Source: VRUE01 sp963703175
GTDB taxonomy: Bacteria > Actinomycetota > Thermoleophilia > Solirubrobacterales > 70-9
Assembly: GCA_963703175.1 (NCBI GenBank)
Contig: OY969794.1
Span: 2,542,001-2,606,000 of the forward strand
DNA: 64,000 nucleotides
Direction of reading: 5' to 3'
This document shows positions 16,811 to 23,420 of the stretch, piece after piece. The position numbers were made by a program, and so were the translations under genes. The notes below the pieces were generated by a model. It was not told where the DNA came from and made no database searches. It saw nothing but the letters and a program-made list of their open reading frames with translations. Numbering within the stretch: the stretch's first letter is position 1; each line of letters begins with the position of its first letter.

Positions 16811-17308
16811 ATGCCCATGCCCGATTCGATCGATCCTCGTGTCGATATCGGCCACGTCCATCTGAAAGTGGCCGATATCAACCGAGCGTTGGATTTCTAC
16901 TGTGGCGTACTCGGTTTCGATCTGCAGCAGCGGATCGGCGACGATGCCGCCTTCGTCTCGGCCGGCGGCTATCACCACCACATCGGCCTCAACACCTGGC
17001 ACTCGAAAGGCGGCTCGCCGCCCCCGCCAGGCACCACGGGCCTTTTCCACTTTGCGATTCGCTACCCGACCCGACGCTCCCTCGCCGACGCCTTGCGTCG
17101 ACTCAGCGAGGCCGGGGTCCCGTTGGAGGGTGCCTCCGATCACGGTGTCAGCGAGGCCCTCTACTTGAGCGACCCCGACGGCAATGGCATCGAGCTCTAC
17201 TGGGATAGGCCGCGTGAGCAGTGGCCGCGCGCCAAGGGTGGCGAGGAGATCGCGATGGGTACCGCGCCGCTAGACGTTCGCGATCTCCTCGCCGAACTGG
17301 ATACCTAA
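16811..17308 (+). CDS. VOC-family protein, catechol-2,3-dioxygenase-like
   Basis: A 165-residue vicinal-oxygen-chelate protein made of two beta-alpha-beta-beta-beta units. The first metal ligand is in IGHVHLKVADINRALDFYCGVLGF (His), the second in GLFHFAIRYP (His), and the Glu ligand in LSDPDGNGIELYWD. YHHHIGLNTWHSKGG is typical of catechol-2,3-dioxygenase-like members. The substrate is unknown. It follows rnhA without a gap and its stop overlaps that of the convergent protease gene. Confidence 0.85.
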   Translation: MPMPDSIDPRVDIGHVHLKVADINRALDFYCGVLGFDLQQRIGDDAAFVSAGGYHHHIGLNTWHSKGGSPPPPGTTGLFHFAIRYPTRRSLADALRRLSEAGVPLEGASDHGVSEALYLSDPDGNGIELYWDRPREQWPRAKGGEEIAMGTAPLDVRDLLAELDT

Positions 17309-18135
17309 GCGCCGAGAATCGCTTCGATCAGGTTTGGCTTGAACGGCTCGGTGCCGGGCACTAGTTGCATTGCGCCGAAGCCGCTGTGGGTGTGCAGGTA
17401 AGCAAGCTCCTTGCCCAGGTCGCCGACGCCGTTAGTGCCGACGAGCGGCGCGATCTGCAGCGTGCTTAGGACCCCGATCGCTTCGCCGCTGCCGTTGAGG
17501 GAACCGCTGCCCGAGTCGCCCGGGATGCCCGGCGTCACGGTGCTGACGATGTGACTCCAGCCGTTGCCTTCGTTCTGCACGACGATTCCTTGCTTGGGGC
17601 TGAGCTTGGTCATGCTGCCGCGCAGTTCGGAGTTGCCGTATGAGTAGACGGTTGAGCCGAGCCCGCCGACGGTGCCAACTCCAGTCGGACCGCCGAAGCC
17701 CGGTACCGAAGGATTGACGTTGCCGACGTCAGCCGGGTCGATCCTGATCAGGGCCAGATCGTTATAGGCACAGGTGTTGGGATCTGCCTCGCCATTTGCC
17801 TGCATCGTCAGCCAGGAGTTGTAGACGAGCGTTCCGGGCTTGCTGGCGCCTTTCACTTCGACCGGCGTGCCGACCGGCAGTGAGTCGCTGCTGCAGCCGT
17901 CGGTTTCGGTCTGGCCACCAGTGCCCGAACAGTGCGCAGCTTGGCCGAGGTAGACGCTTGACCCTTCCTGGAAGACGAAGTTCGAGGTGCACTGGGCGCC
18001 TGCGGTGAAGACCTGGACACCGGGATGGATTGGCGGCGATTTTGCCGGGGCCCAGGCAGAAGAGCCGGCAGGCACGACCAAGGCGATTGCGAGCGCCAGC
18101 ATGGCGGCGAGGACGATGATCTTGCTTCGGTTCAC
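17305..18135 (-). CDS. Secreted trypsin-like serine protease
   Basis: A 276-residue exported protease. GTG 18135 is chosen because an AGGAGG ribosome site lies just upstream and the result begins with a clean signal peptide (VNRSKIIVLAAMLALAIALVVPAGSSAWA). The catalytic triad is His in GQAAHCSG, Asp in YNDLALIRID and Ser in PGDSGSG. Cysteines flanking the His suggest a disulphide. The open frame runs on to 18201 without a better start. It is convergent with the VOC gene. The target is unknown. Confidence 0.88.
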   Translation of the reverse strand: MNRSKIIVLAAMLALAIALVVPAGSSAWAPAKSPPIHPGVQVFTAGAQCTSNFVFQEGSSVYLGQAAHCSGTGGQTETDGCSSDSLPVGTPVEVKGASKPGTLVYNSWLTMQANGEADPNTCAYNDLALIRIDPADVGNVNPSVPGFGGPTGVGTVGGLGSTVYSYGNSELRGSMTKLSPKQGIVVQNEGNGWSHIVSTVTPGIPGDSGSGSLNGSGEAIGVLSTLQIAPLVGTNGVGDLGKELAYLHTHSGFGAMQLVPGTEPFKPNLIEAILGA

Positions 18136-18300
18136 GGAAGCCTCCTTGGTCTGGGGGAGCCGGTACGACCGGCCGGGGCGCAGCAACGAAGACTTACCCA
18201 ATAATTAGTAGCTGAAACGAGGCCGCTGGCCGGCCCTCGCCTTGCCAACCACAGCCAGCCGAGGCAGCAGGCACCCACGCGCCTATAATCCGCGACCGAT

Positions 18301-18374
18301 GCGGCTGTAGCTCAGCTGGCTAGAGCGTCTGCTTGCCATGCAGAAGGTCGAGGGTTCGAATCCCTTCAGCCGCT
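18301..18374 (+). tRNA. tRNA-Gly (anticodon GCC)
   Basis: A full cloverleaf is present. The acceptor stem pairs GCGGCTG (18301-18307) with CAGCCGC (18367-18373). The anticodon arm TCTGC/GCAGA encloses the loop TTGCCAT with anticodon GCC. The T arm carries TTCGAAT. CCA is not encoded. Integrated elements commonly use the 3' end of tRNA genes, and the first element-like genes start 345 bases downstream, so this is the likely attachment gene. Confidence 0.96.
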
Positions 18375-18458
18375 TTTTCACGAATCCCCTGCACATGGGC
18401 GGGTTGGGATCGGCGCAGGTCGCCGAAACAAGATCAAACCATCCCCACATATCCCCTC

Positions 18459-18484
18459 CATTTGAGGCACTAGTGCCTCAAATG
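18459..18484. repeat. Perfect 26-bp palindrome
   Basis: CATTTGAGGCACT (18459-18471) is followed immediately by its exact reverse complement (18472-18484). It lies 84 bases past the tRNA-Gly end, before the first element gene. It lacks a T tract, so a protein-binding site (excisionase, repressor or recombinase arm site) is as likely as a terminator. Confidence 0.85.
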
Positions 18485-18489
18485 CCGCC

Positions 18490-18652
18490 GATGCGCGGCG
18501 ATTAGCGGCGATTTCGGCCGATTCCGCCTCGCTTTCGGTCAGCGCCAGAGCTACGGTCGGCCGGCCGACATAAGCAAGTGCCCCGGCGGCGCGACTAACG
18601 CCCCGGGGCCGGCACCGAAGTACTCACCTTCGATGCAAGCGAAACGCTACTC
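18490..18652 (+). promoter_or_regulatory. Leader module, copy A, before the first element gene
   Basis: This non-coding stretch shares a series of blocks, in the same order, with 43947-44098 upstream of the integrase region: GATGCGCGGCGATT, CTCGCTTTC, CAGAGCTA..GTCGG, AAGCAAG and GGCGGCGCG(A)CTAACGCCCC. The last block is the loop side of a hairpin GCCCCGG...CCGGGGC. It probably carries the promoter and a structured leader of the 18719 operon. The function is inferred from the repetition and position only. Confidence 0.6.
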
Positions 18653-18718
18653 GCCGAAGTCCTTTGACGGCGGCATCCTGGTGGCTCTTCGGTGCCCTGA
18701 CCAAAAGGAGGGGGCACC

Positions 18719-19126
18719 ATGCCCCGCACCACCGCCACGATCAGCGGCAAGCAGCGCGAGGCGATCTATGGGTTCCTCGTCGAACGCCTGGGCCTTCTCA
18801 TCGATCTGCCCCTTGTTATCAAGCAGGAGGACTTCGACACCGCCGAACGCCTCGCTCGGGAATTCAGCGAGGACTTCCGACTGCTGGAGGATCTCGGCTG
18901 GGGTGCAGATGACCGACGGGAGGTGGCACTGACCATGTCGCCCGAGAAGCTCGCCAAGACGTTGCGGCGCCTTCATGCAGACGCCGATGGCGCCCTCTCG
19001 GGGTCTCCGGATGAACGGGAGGCCCGCGAAGCCGAGGAAGCCATCCGGCGCCGAAACCAACTTGTCCTAGACACCGCATCGGGGTTGCTGGTCGAGCTCA
19101 TGGTCGGCGGAGAGGAGGCGGTATGA
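18719..19126 (+). CDS. Uncharacterised element protein
   Basis: A 135-residue mostly helical protein with no family I recognise. It opens MPRTTATISGKQREAIYGFLVERLG and has charged helices throughout (DDRREVALTMSPEKLAKTLRRLHADAD, EAREAEEAIRRRNQLVLD). A strong AAGGAGGG ribosome site precedes ATG 18719. It is first in an operon that overlaps the next gene by four bases and is preceded by leader module A. Its place at the element's left end suggests a regulatory or maintenance role, which is inference. Confidence 0.75.
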   Translation: MPRTTATISGKQREAIYGFLVERLGLLIDLPLVIKQEDFDTAERLAREFSEDFRLLEDLGWGADDRREVALTMSPEKLAKTLRRLHADADGALSGSPDEREAREAEEAIRRRNQLVLDTASGLLVELMVGGEEAV

Positions 19127-19350
19127 AGACCAAGGCAAAGCGCCTTCGCCCCGGCGAGCTGGACAAGCTCGTGCTCGCCTACCTCAAGAAGCACGAGGCA
19201 GATGGCCCGCTGACCGCCAGCGCGATCGCCAAGGAGATCGAGCGCTCCTCGGGCGCCGTCGCCAACTGCCTCGGCCGCCTGGCGAAAGCGAAGAAGGTTC
19301 GTCAGGCCAAACGCAAGCCGCGTAGCTACGTCCTCAAGGAGGCGAAGTAG
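19123..19350 (+). CDS. Small winged-helix DNA-binding protein
   Basis: A 75-residue basic protein. The segment ADGPLTASAIAKEIERSSGAVANCLGRLAKAKKVRQAKRKPRSYVL reads as a winged helix: helix-turn-helix (TASAIAKEIERSSGAVANCL) followed by a basic wing. ATG 19123 overlaps the preceding stop (ATGA). It is a likely local transcription regulator of the element. No named family is claimed. Confidence 0.75.
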   Translation: MKTKAKRLRPGELDKLVLAYLKKHEADGPLTASAIAKEIERSSGAVANCLGRLAKAKKVRQAKRKPRSYVLKEAK

Positions 19351-19352
19351 CG

Positions 19353-19748
19353 ATGCGAAGGCGAGCTGTTGGCCAAAAGCCCGGGGACCAGGCGCCCTTC
19401 CCGGAGTCGATCCCGCCCGGCCTCAACCACGCGGTCGTTACGGGAACGCTGATCGCTGACCCGGTAGAGGACAAGGGGCTGGGGGGCGAGGCGCTCACCC
19501 TCCTAGAAATCAAATTCCCGGTGGCTCATCCCGAAGACCCACGGTTGCTGTGGACCTACGCGTTCTATGACGTCGAAGTACCGGGCAAAGTCGGCGGGCG
19601 GGACATCGAGGAGCTGCGCAAAGGCGCCCCGGTGCTCGTGGCGGGCCAGCTCAGCGAGCGCCCCGACCGCATGGGCAAACACGGGTCGATAGTTGCCATT
19701 CTCATCAAGCCGGGGCCGCGTCCAGAGCCGTCTGACCGATCCCTCTAG
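19353..19748 (+). CDS. SSB-like OB-fold protein
   Basis: A 131-residue protein whose core (LNHAVVTGTLIADPV...LTLLEIKFPV...WTYAFYDVEVPG...LRKGAPVLVAGQLSER...GSIVAILIKPG) follows the beta-strand pattern of single-stranded DNA-binding proteins, including the GxLxxDP first strand and the VLVAGQL fourth strand. The acidic SSB C-terminal tip is not evident (it ends PEPSDRSL). Mobile elements often carry such proteins to protect transferred single strands. It begins two bases after the previous stop. Confidence 0.65.
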   Translation: MRRRAVGQKPGDQAPFPESIPPGLNHAVVTGTLIADPVEDKGLGGEALTLLEIKFPVAHPEDPRLLWTYAFYDVEVPGKVGGRDIEELRKGAPVLVAGQLSERPDRMGKHGSIVAILIKPGPRPEPSDRSL

Positions 19749-19750
19749 CG

Positions 19751-20068
19751 ATGTTCAAGCAAGAGGTTGCCGATCGCTTCGCCGAGAACCTGCGGCGCTG
19801 CCGCCGGCGCTCTGGGCTATCCCAGGAAAAGCTCGGATATCGGGCCTCGCTCCACCGTACGGAGATCGGCCTGCTGGAGCGGGGCGCACGCGTACCCCAG
19901 CTAGACACGATCCTCAAGCTAGCCGGGGGCCTCTCTGTCTCCCCGTGCGAGTTGATCGAAGGCATGACTTGGCGTCCCGGCGACTTCTCACCGGGAGGGT
20001 TTGATCTGACCGAGCGCTCAGATCGGGTGACCGCTGAGAACGACGAGCATCCACCGGATTCTGCATGA
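19751..20068 (+). CDS. XRE-family transcriptional regulator
   Basis: A 105-residue protein with a Cro/CI helix-turn-helix at residues ~8-65: FAENLRRCRRRSGLSQEKLGYRASLHRTEIGLLERGARVPQLDTILKLAGGLSVSPCELIEG. This pattern is typical of repressors controlling element excision or transfer. The tail (FSPGGFDLTERSDRVTAENDEH) is acidic and has no clear domain. It starts two bases after the SSB-like gene and its stop overlaps a possible small ORF. Confidence 0.88.
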   Translation: MFKQEVADRFAENLRRCRRRSGLSQEKLGYRASLHRTEIGLLERGARVPQLDTILKLAGGLSVSPCELIEGMTWRPGDFSPGGFDLTERSDRVTAENDEHPPDSA

Positions 20069-20271
20069 GGTCCGGTGTTGCGGTCGGAGATCGCCGAACT
20101 CTCGCTTTCACCCGAAGGGGACCCTCAGATGCAAACGTTGGTACATGGTCAGAGCAAGGTCGGCTCCAACTGCTGATCTCCTGGGTGCGATCCAGGCTCG
20201 CGGATCGGCCGGAAATGCTGCGTTTGCAGGCAGTAGAGGCCCATCTGCAAGGTGAGCTCAGTGGTGGATAG
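20065..20271 (+). CDS. Possible small protein downstream of the XRE gene
   Basis: A 68-residue frame starting with an ATG that overlaps the XRE gene stop (ATGA). It encodes GRLQLLISWVRSRLADRPEMLRLQAVEAHLQGEL in its second half, which could form helices. Third-position GC is less marked than in neighbouring genes, and no family is recognised. The coupling overlap is the main argument for it being real. It may equally be chance. Confidence 0.35.
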   Translation: MRSGVAVGDRRTLAFTRRGPSDANVGTWSEQGRLQLLISWVRSRLADRPEMLRLQAVEAHLQGELSGG

Positions 20272-20362
20272 CCGTGGATTACGGCCGATTACATTCACCC
20301 CTGCGGGGTCGGGCGCGAGCGCCCTTGACTCCCAGTCATACGGTGCTGGTGTTGCAGGTTGG

Positions 20363-20623
20363 TCAGCCCCGCTGAATGACCTCGGCGGCATGAAGGGCAG
20401 CGAGTGTCGGTTCGAGGACCTTTTCGTTTTCCCGGACCAGGCCAAAGCGCCTCAGCGCAAAGAGCGAATCCTCAACCGTATGCCTCCCTAGCTCTACCCT
20501 GGAGCAGCCCAGCGCCAGATGTAGCTCATCGAGGGTCGGATTAGTGGGGTGCAGTTCGATGATCTGCATGAGCACTGCATGCTCAAGTTGCTCATTGTCC
20601 AGCGAGCAAATATCAGCGGTCAT
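20363..20623 (-). CDS. Small winged-helix protein
   Basis: An 86-residue protein with the pattern LEHAVLMQIIELHPTNPTLDELHLALGC...VEDSLFALRRFGLVREN.KVLEPTLAALHAAEV. This is a helix-turn-helix plus wing arrangement that I associate with small actinobacterial regulators of about 85 residues (LHPxxLTxxEL core). A GGAAGGGAG ribosome site precedes ATG 20623. It is transcribed leftwards with the next gene upstream, against the surrounding rightward genes. Confidence 0.7.
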   Translation of the reverse strand: MTADICSLDNEQLEHAVLMQIIELHPTNPTLDELHLALGCSRVELGRHTVEDSLFALRRFGLVRENEKVLEPTLAALHAAEVIQRG

Positions 20624-20723
20624 CGCAATCTCCCTTCCTGGTGGAGTTTGTTGTGGTCATGCTCTTTCCTTTGAGGCAACAGTGGGTCTCGTCGCCCCCT
20701 TTGCGTCCCTGCCTCCGTCTCCC

Positions 20724-21026
20724 TCAGTGACTACCGCTAGCGGCGGTCTTCAATTGATAAGACACGTCGAAGTCGCTCTTCCGTTTGCTCGACGGGTCAG
20801 TTGATGTGGACCCCACTATGCCGAGTGCCTGCAGGGCTTCCAGGTGATCTGCGGCTTCCCACATGGTCAGGTAGCCGTCGAGCACATCGACCATGCGGAT
20901 TGCCGAAAGTGGCTCGGCAATCCACCTAAGCGCTTCGATGATCGGCACTTGGATTGGATCGAGGACACGGTCCCCCAGCACATTCCAGAAATCGTTGTCT
21001 TCTTGCCCGTCGTCCTCTGGGGTCAT
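20724..21026 (-). CDS. Winged-helix regulator-like protein
   Basis: A 100-residue protein whose core DPIQVPIIEALRWIAEPLSAIRMVDVLDGYLTMWEAADHLEALQALGIV resembles ArsR-like winged helices (DPIRxxIIExL opening, recognition helix, ExLxxLGIV). It has an acidic N-terminus (MTPEDDGQEDNDFW). It lies 100 bases upstream of the previous gene on the same strand. No good ribosome site is seen before ATG 21026. A tiny ORF at 21277-21342 may belong to the same transcript. Confidence 0.6.
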   Translation of the reverse strand: MTPEDDGQEDNDFWNVLGDRVLDPIQVPIIEALRWIAEPLSAIRMVDVLDGYLTMWEAADHLEALQALGIVGSTSTDPSSKRKSDFDVSYQLKTAASGSH

Positions 21027-21424
21027 CGGCGGGCAAGCTAGAACCGCCGAACCGGCCAGTCACCTTCGGAGGGCCAGATCATTCGATTCGGAGAGCGGGT
21101 TTCCGTTGGCAGGGGCGCGGAATGGGCCGTTTCTGCCGGGATCGTTTCGTTCCTCCGTAACGATTCGTGGTCGTGCGCGACCCGGGTAGTCCGCGCGCCG
21201 AGGACGCACCCTGCATGGGCGGCGAGCCGGGACCTTCCAGTCTCGCGGCATCCGGCCCGCCGCAATCCACGCTGAATCAGCCGACCTTGACGATGGACAC
21301 CATCGGCGCCGTTGGGCGCGTAGCTGCGATCTTCACTCTCATCACCTCCTCCCATAATTGCTAAGGATTTCCCGATCAAATCTAACTGAGTAAATGATCT
21401 GGGACAGAGGGATTTGCTTTAGGT
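21027..21424. other. Divergent intergenic region
   Basis: 398 bases between leftward and rightward regulator genes. The right third (about 21340-21424) is distinctly AT-richer than the element average and probably holds promoters for both directions. A short ORF with a strong ribosome site lies on the minus strand (21277-21342). No tRNA, repeat array or longer ORF with coding character was found. Confidence 0.6.
21277..21342 (-). CDS. Possible 21-residue leader peptide
   Basis: On the minus strand a GGGAGGAGGTG lies directly before ATG 21342, opening a 21-codon frame that ends in TGA (MRVKIAATRP, then TAPMVSIVKVG). Upstream is a possible promoter with TTGATC and an AT-rich -10-like stretch. 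It sits 250 bases ahead of two small winged-helix genes on the same strand. It could be a leader peptide, a small bioactive peptide, or a chance frame. Confidence 0.3.
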   Translation of the reverse strand: MRVKIAATRPTAPMVSIVKVG

Positions 21425-22330
21425 ATGCCCGTAGACTCCGCGCCGTTCGTCCAATCGAAAACGGATCAGGGAAAACGCATGGGCAGAGTCTGGATAGGCG
21501 TCAGGGAGCGGGTGGAGCATCTGCGGCGGTTGGCCGTGGTCTTCGCCGTGCCCATTCGGCTGAAGATCGTCACCGAGCTCTACCAACGGGACATGAGCCC
21601 GACCCAGTTCTACGAGGAGTTCGGTGGCGGCTCAGTCGCCCGTGTGGCCCGACACTTTGAACGGCTCAGGGAAACCGGCTGGATAAGGCACTATCGGGAC
21701 GAGGGGCCAGGCGGCGTGCGCCGGGGTGCAACCGAAACCATCTACCGCGCGACCGAACTGGCTTTTTGCGATCGAGAGACCTACGAAGTGCTGCCTCACT
21801 CGCTTCGAGTAGCGGTCAGTTGGAACGGATTCAGGGAGATCGCCGAACTGTGTCGCCAAGCGATGGAGGAGTTGACCTTCCAGGCCCGCCCCGACCGTCG
21901 CCTCACTGGCACACGACTTTTGCTGGATCACGAGGGCTGGATGCGGGTGGCCGACGCAATGGCCCAGGAGTTCGCGGAGCAGTACGAGGAGCAGGAGGAC
22001 GCCAGGCGGCGAACGGACCGCACGGGCGGGCAGTTGTTCCGCGTCGGCTCTCTGCTGCTGGCATTCGAGTTGCCGATCAAGGACGGCATTCACGTTGGAC
22101 CCGTGTTAGTGGAGGGCGAGGAGCTGATGATCCCGTTCCCGGTTCGGGTTTCCAAAATCTTCGAGGACGAGGTTTGTTTGCAGATCATGGACGAGGCAAA
22201 CCGGGGCGAGATAAGCGTTCCCGACGTTCTACGCGAAGTACGGAAAGCGCTTCGGCCTGAGCAAGAACATGATCCGAAGCCGCTTCGTAAAACTGGTGCA
22301 GTACGGCTGGCTGAAGGTTGTCGGCTATAG
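21425..22330 (+). CDS. Winged-helix regulator, first half of a frameshifted tandem-domain gene
   Basis: The reading frame encodes 301 residues. An ArsR-like winged helix covers FAVPIRLKIVTELYQRDMSPTQFYEEFGGGSVARVARHFERLRETGW, then GVRRGATETIYRAT and a helical region (LLLDHEGWMRVADAMAQEFAEQYEEQEDARRR). From about residue 265 the sequence starts to repeat the same domain, but the matching segment FYAKYGKRFGLSKNMIRSRF is in the +1 frame from about 22217. The last ~35 residues here are therefore out of frame and unlike the family. See the next feature and the findings. Confidence 0.8.
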   Translation: MPVDSAPFVQSKTDQGKRMGRVWIGVRERVEHLRRLAVVFAVPIRLKIVTELYQRDMSPTQFYEEFGGGSVARVARHFERLRETGWIRHYRDEGPGGVRRGATETIYRATELAFCDRETYEVLPHSLRVAVSWNGFREIAELCRQAMEELTFQARPDRRLTGTRLLLDHEGWMRVADAMAQEFAEQYEEQEDARRRTDRTGGQLFRVGSLLLAFELPIKDGIHVGPVLVEGEELMIPFPVRVSKIFEDEVCLQIMDEANRGEISVPDVLREVRKALRPEQEHDPKPLRKTGAVRLAEGCRL

Positions 22331-22733
22331 GTCCGGGGGAAAGCGCAGAGGCGGGACCGAGAAGTTCTATGGCGCGACGGGTCCTGCCCTCTACGACGAA
22401 GACAAGCGAGGTCCGTGGGCCAATGTGCCCGACGACCTCGCCGGGAGCGACGACTGGAAGATTTTCGCGCTGCTTGGGGAGTGGGTCAAAGCCGCGACGG
22501 TGGCGGGCACTCTCACCCGCCACGATGAGACCTGCCTGGCTTGGTCGATTCTTCATCTCGACCAGAAGGGTTGGGAAAGGGTGGTGGCGGGCCTGGAAAG
22601 GCTGCACGCCTTTGTCGTCAGGGAGCAGGAACTGGCCGAAGCACGCTTGAGGAAGTCCGGCGGCGACCACGCGATTGCGGTGGTGGTCGCGCTCGGCGCG
22701 TTTGAAACGCCGGAGCCGACCAAAGAATTCTGA
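22269..22733 (+). CDS. Second half of the frameshifted tandem winged-helix gene
   Basis: This frame continues the second copy of the domain in the preceding gene: RFVKLVQYGWLKVVGYRSGGKRRGGTEKFYGAT aligns with HFERLRETGW...GVRRGATETIYRAT, and LAWSILHLDQKGWERVVAGLERLHAFVVREQELAEARLR aligns with LLLDHEGWMRVADAMAQEFAEQYEEQEDARRR. True continuity begins near 22215 in this frame. The annotated ATG 22269 falls inside the recognition helix, so an independent start there is unlikely. One single-base change would join it to the upstream gene as a ~435-residue protein. Confidence 0.65.
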   Translation: MIRSRFVKLVQYGWLKVVGYRSGGKRRGGTEKFYGATGPALYDEDKRGPWANVPDDLAGSDDWKIFALLGEWVKAATVAGTLTRHDETCLAWSILHLDQKGWERVVAGLERLHAFVVREQELAEARLRKSGGDHAIAVVVALGAFETPEPTKEF

Positions 22734-22893
22734 CGGCCGGGATCGCTGGGGATTCCCGAAAACGCAGAAGCCCTCGACTAGCAGGAGCTTCTGCCGCTGG
22801 AGCTAGAAAGTCGTGGAACAGGCATCGCTGAAATCAATCGCCGCACTCTAGAGCCACCAGTCAAAGTGCCGGGAGGCGCCGCGGTTCTCAACC

Positions 22894-22923
22894 CCAACAC
22901 GAGGCCTTCGGGCCTCGTGTTGG
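22894..22923. terminator. Strong hairpin with TTCG tetraloop
   Basis: CCAACACGAGGCC pairs exactly with GGCCTCGTGTTGG around the loop TTCG, giving a 13-bp stem. The TTCG tetraloop is unusually stable and common in terminators. No U tract follows on the plus strand, and none precedes on the other. It lies 160 bases after the winged-helix gene. Confidence 0.75.
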
Positions 22924-22932
22924 TTGCTGGCC

Positions 22933-22956
22933 AATCATTCGGCCGGCCGAATGATT
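22933..22956. repeat. Perfect 24-bp palindrome
   Basis: AATCATTCGGCC (22933-22944) is followed directly by its reverse complement (22945-22956). It lies nine bases after the TTCG hairpin. The lack of a loop favours a dimeric protein-binding site over an RNA hairpin. Confidence 0.8.
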
Positions 22957-23378
22957 TCGGACTCGGTACGCCGTACAACTCCTTGGGTGACGAGCTAGAG
23001 CCTAAGCCTCGTTTGCTGGCTGGCTTCGAGGTGACGGAGCAGATGCGGCGCCGGTCGGCGGTGTCGGCTCCCACTCGGCTAAGTGAGGACCACCCCAGTC
23101 GTAGGTCCGGCCGGCCCGCTGGCTTCTCTCGCGAAGGTCGAACCAACCGCCCGAACTGACGCAGCCCGATTGGCGATACCGCGGGATTACGTGGGGTCAT
23201 GCGGAAGGGGTGCTAGTACTCATCCCGCGCTCAGCGAGCGCGGGAAGACCGCCCCGACACTCATAGCGTGACTTAAACGCTCCGAGAATTGGGTAAATCC
23301 TCCGAGTAGTCGGAGCCGAGCGCTCGAAACTGGCTCCCTGAGTTGCGCGGAGGTCGGATGAAGGGTTCAACGGTAAGG

Positions 23379-23417
23379 AAAGGGGGGTCCACTTTTCCGG
23401 CTCGATGCTCTGTAGGA
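23379..23417 (+). promoter_or_regulatory. Shared upstream motif, copy 1 (sigma-factor gene)
   Basis: A 39-base stretch, from AAAGGGGGGTCCACTTTTCC to CTCTGTAGGA, ends four bases before the GTG start of the sigma gene. It matches 28657-28695 at 37 of 39 positions and, more loosely, 29174-29208. All three lie directly upstream of a gene in the same orientation, so this is probably a promoter/leader for one regulon. The spacing CCACTTT to GTAGGA is about 15-17 bases. Confidence 0.65.
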
Positions 23418-23420
23418 GTA

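Larger units (their letters stand above)
22734..23378. other. Intergenic region with two strong hairpins
   Basis: About 650 bases with no convincing gene; frames of up to 140 codons here have no family character or ribosome site. It holds a 13-bp stem with a TTCG loop (22894-22923), a perfect 24-bp palindrome (22933-22956), and the upstream region of the sigma-factor gene. It separates the small-regulator block from the sigma/exported-protein cassette. Confidence 0.65.

Noticed and set aside
20303..20372. A tRNA-like fold with GCGGGG...CCCCGC ends and a GACTCCCAGTC middle
   Set aside because: The D-arm position has only a two-base loop, the anticodon loop cannot be seven bases, and there is no TTCGA T loop. 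It does not match the tRNA-Gly at 18301. At most a decayed or chance fold.
22866..23159. 97-codon plus-strand frame between the winged-helix gene and sigma gene
   Set aside because: It runs through both hairpins, has no ribosome site and no recognisable domain.
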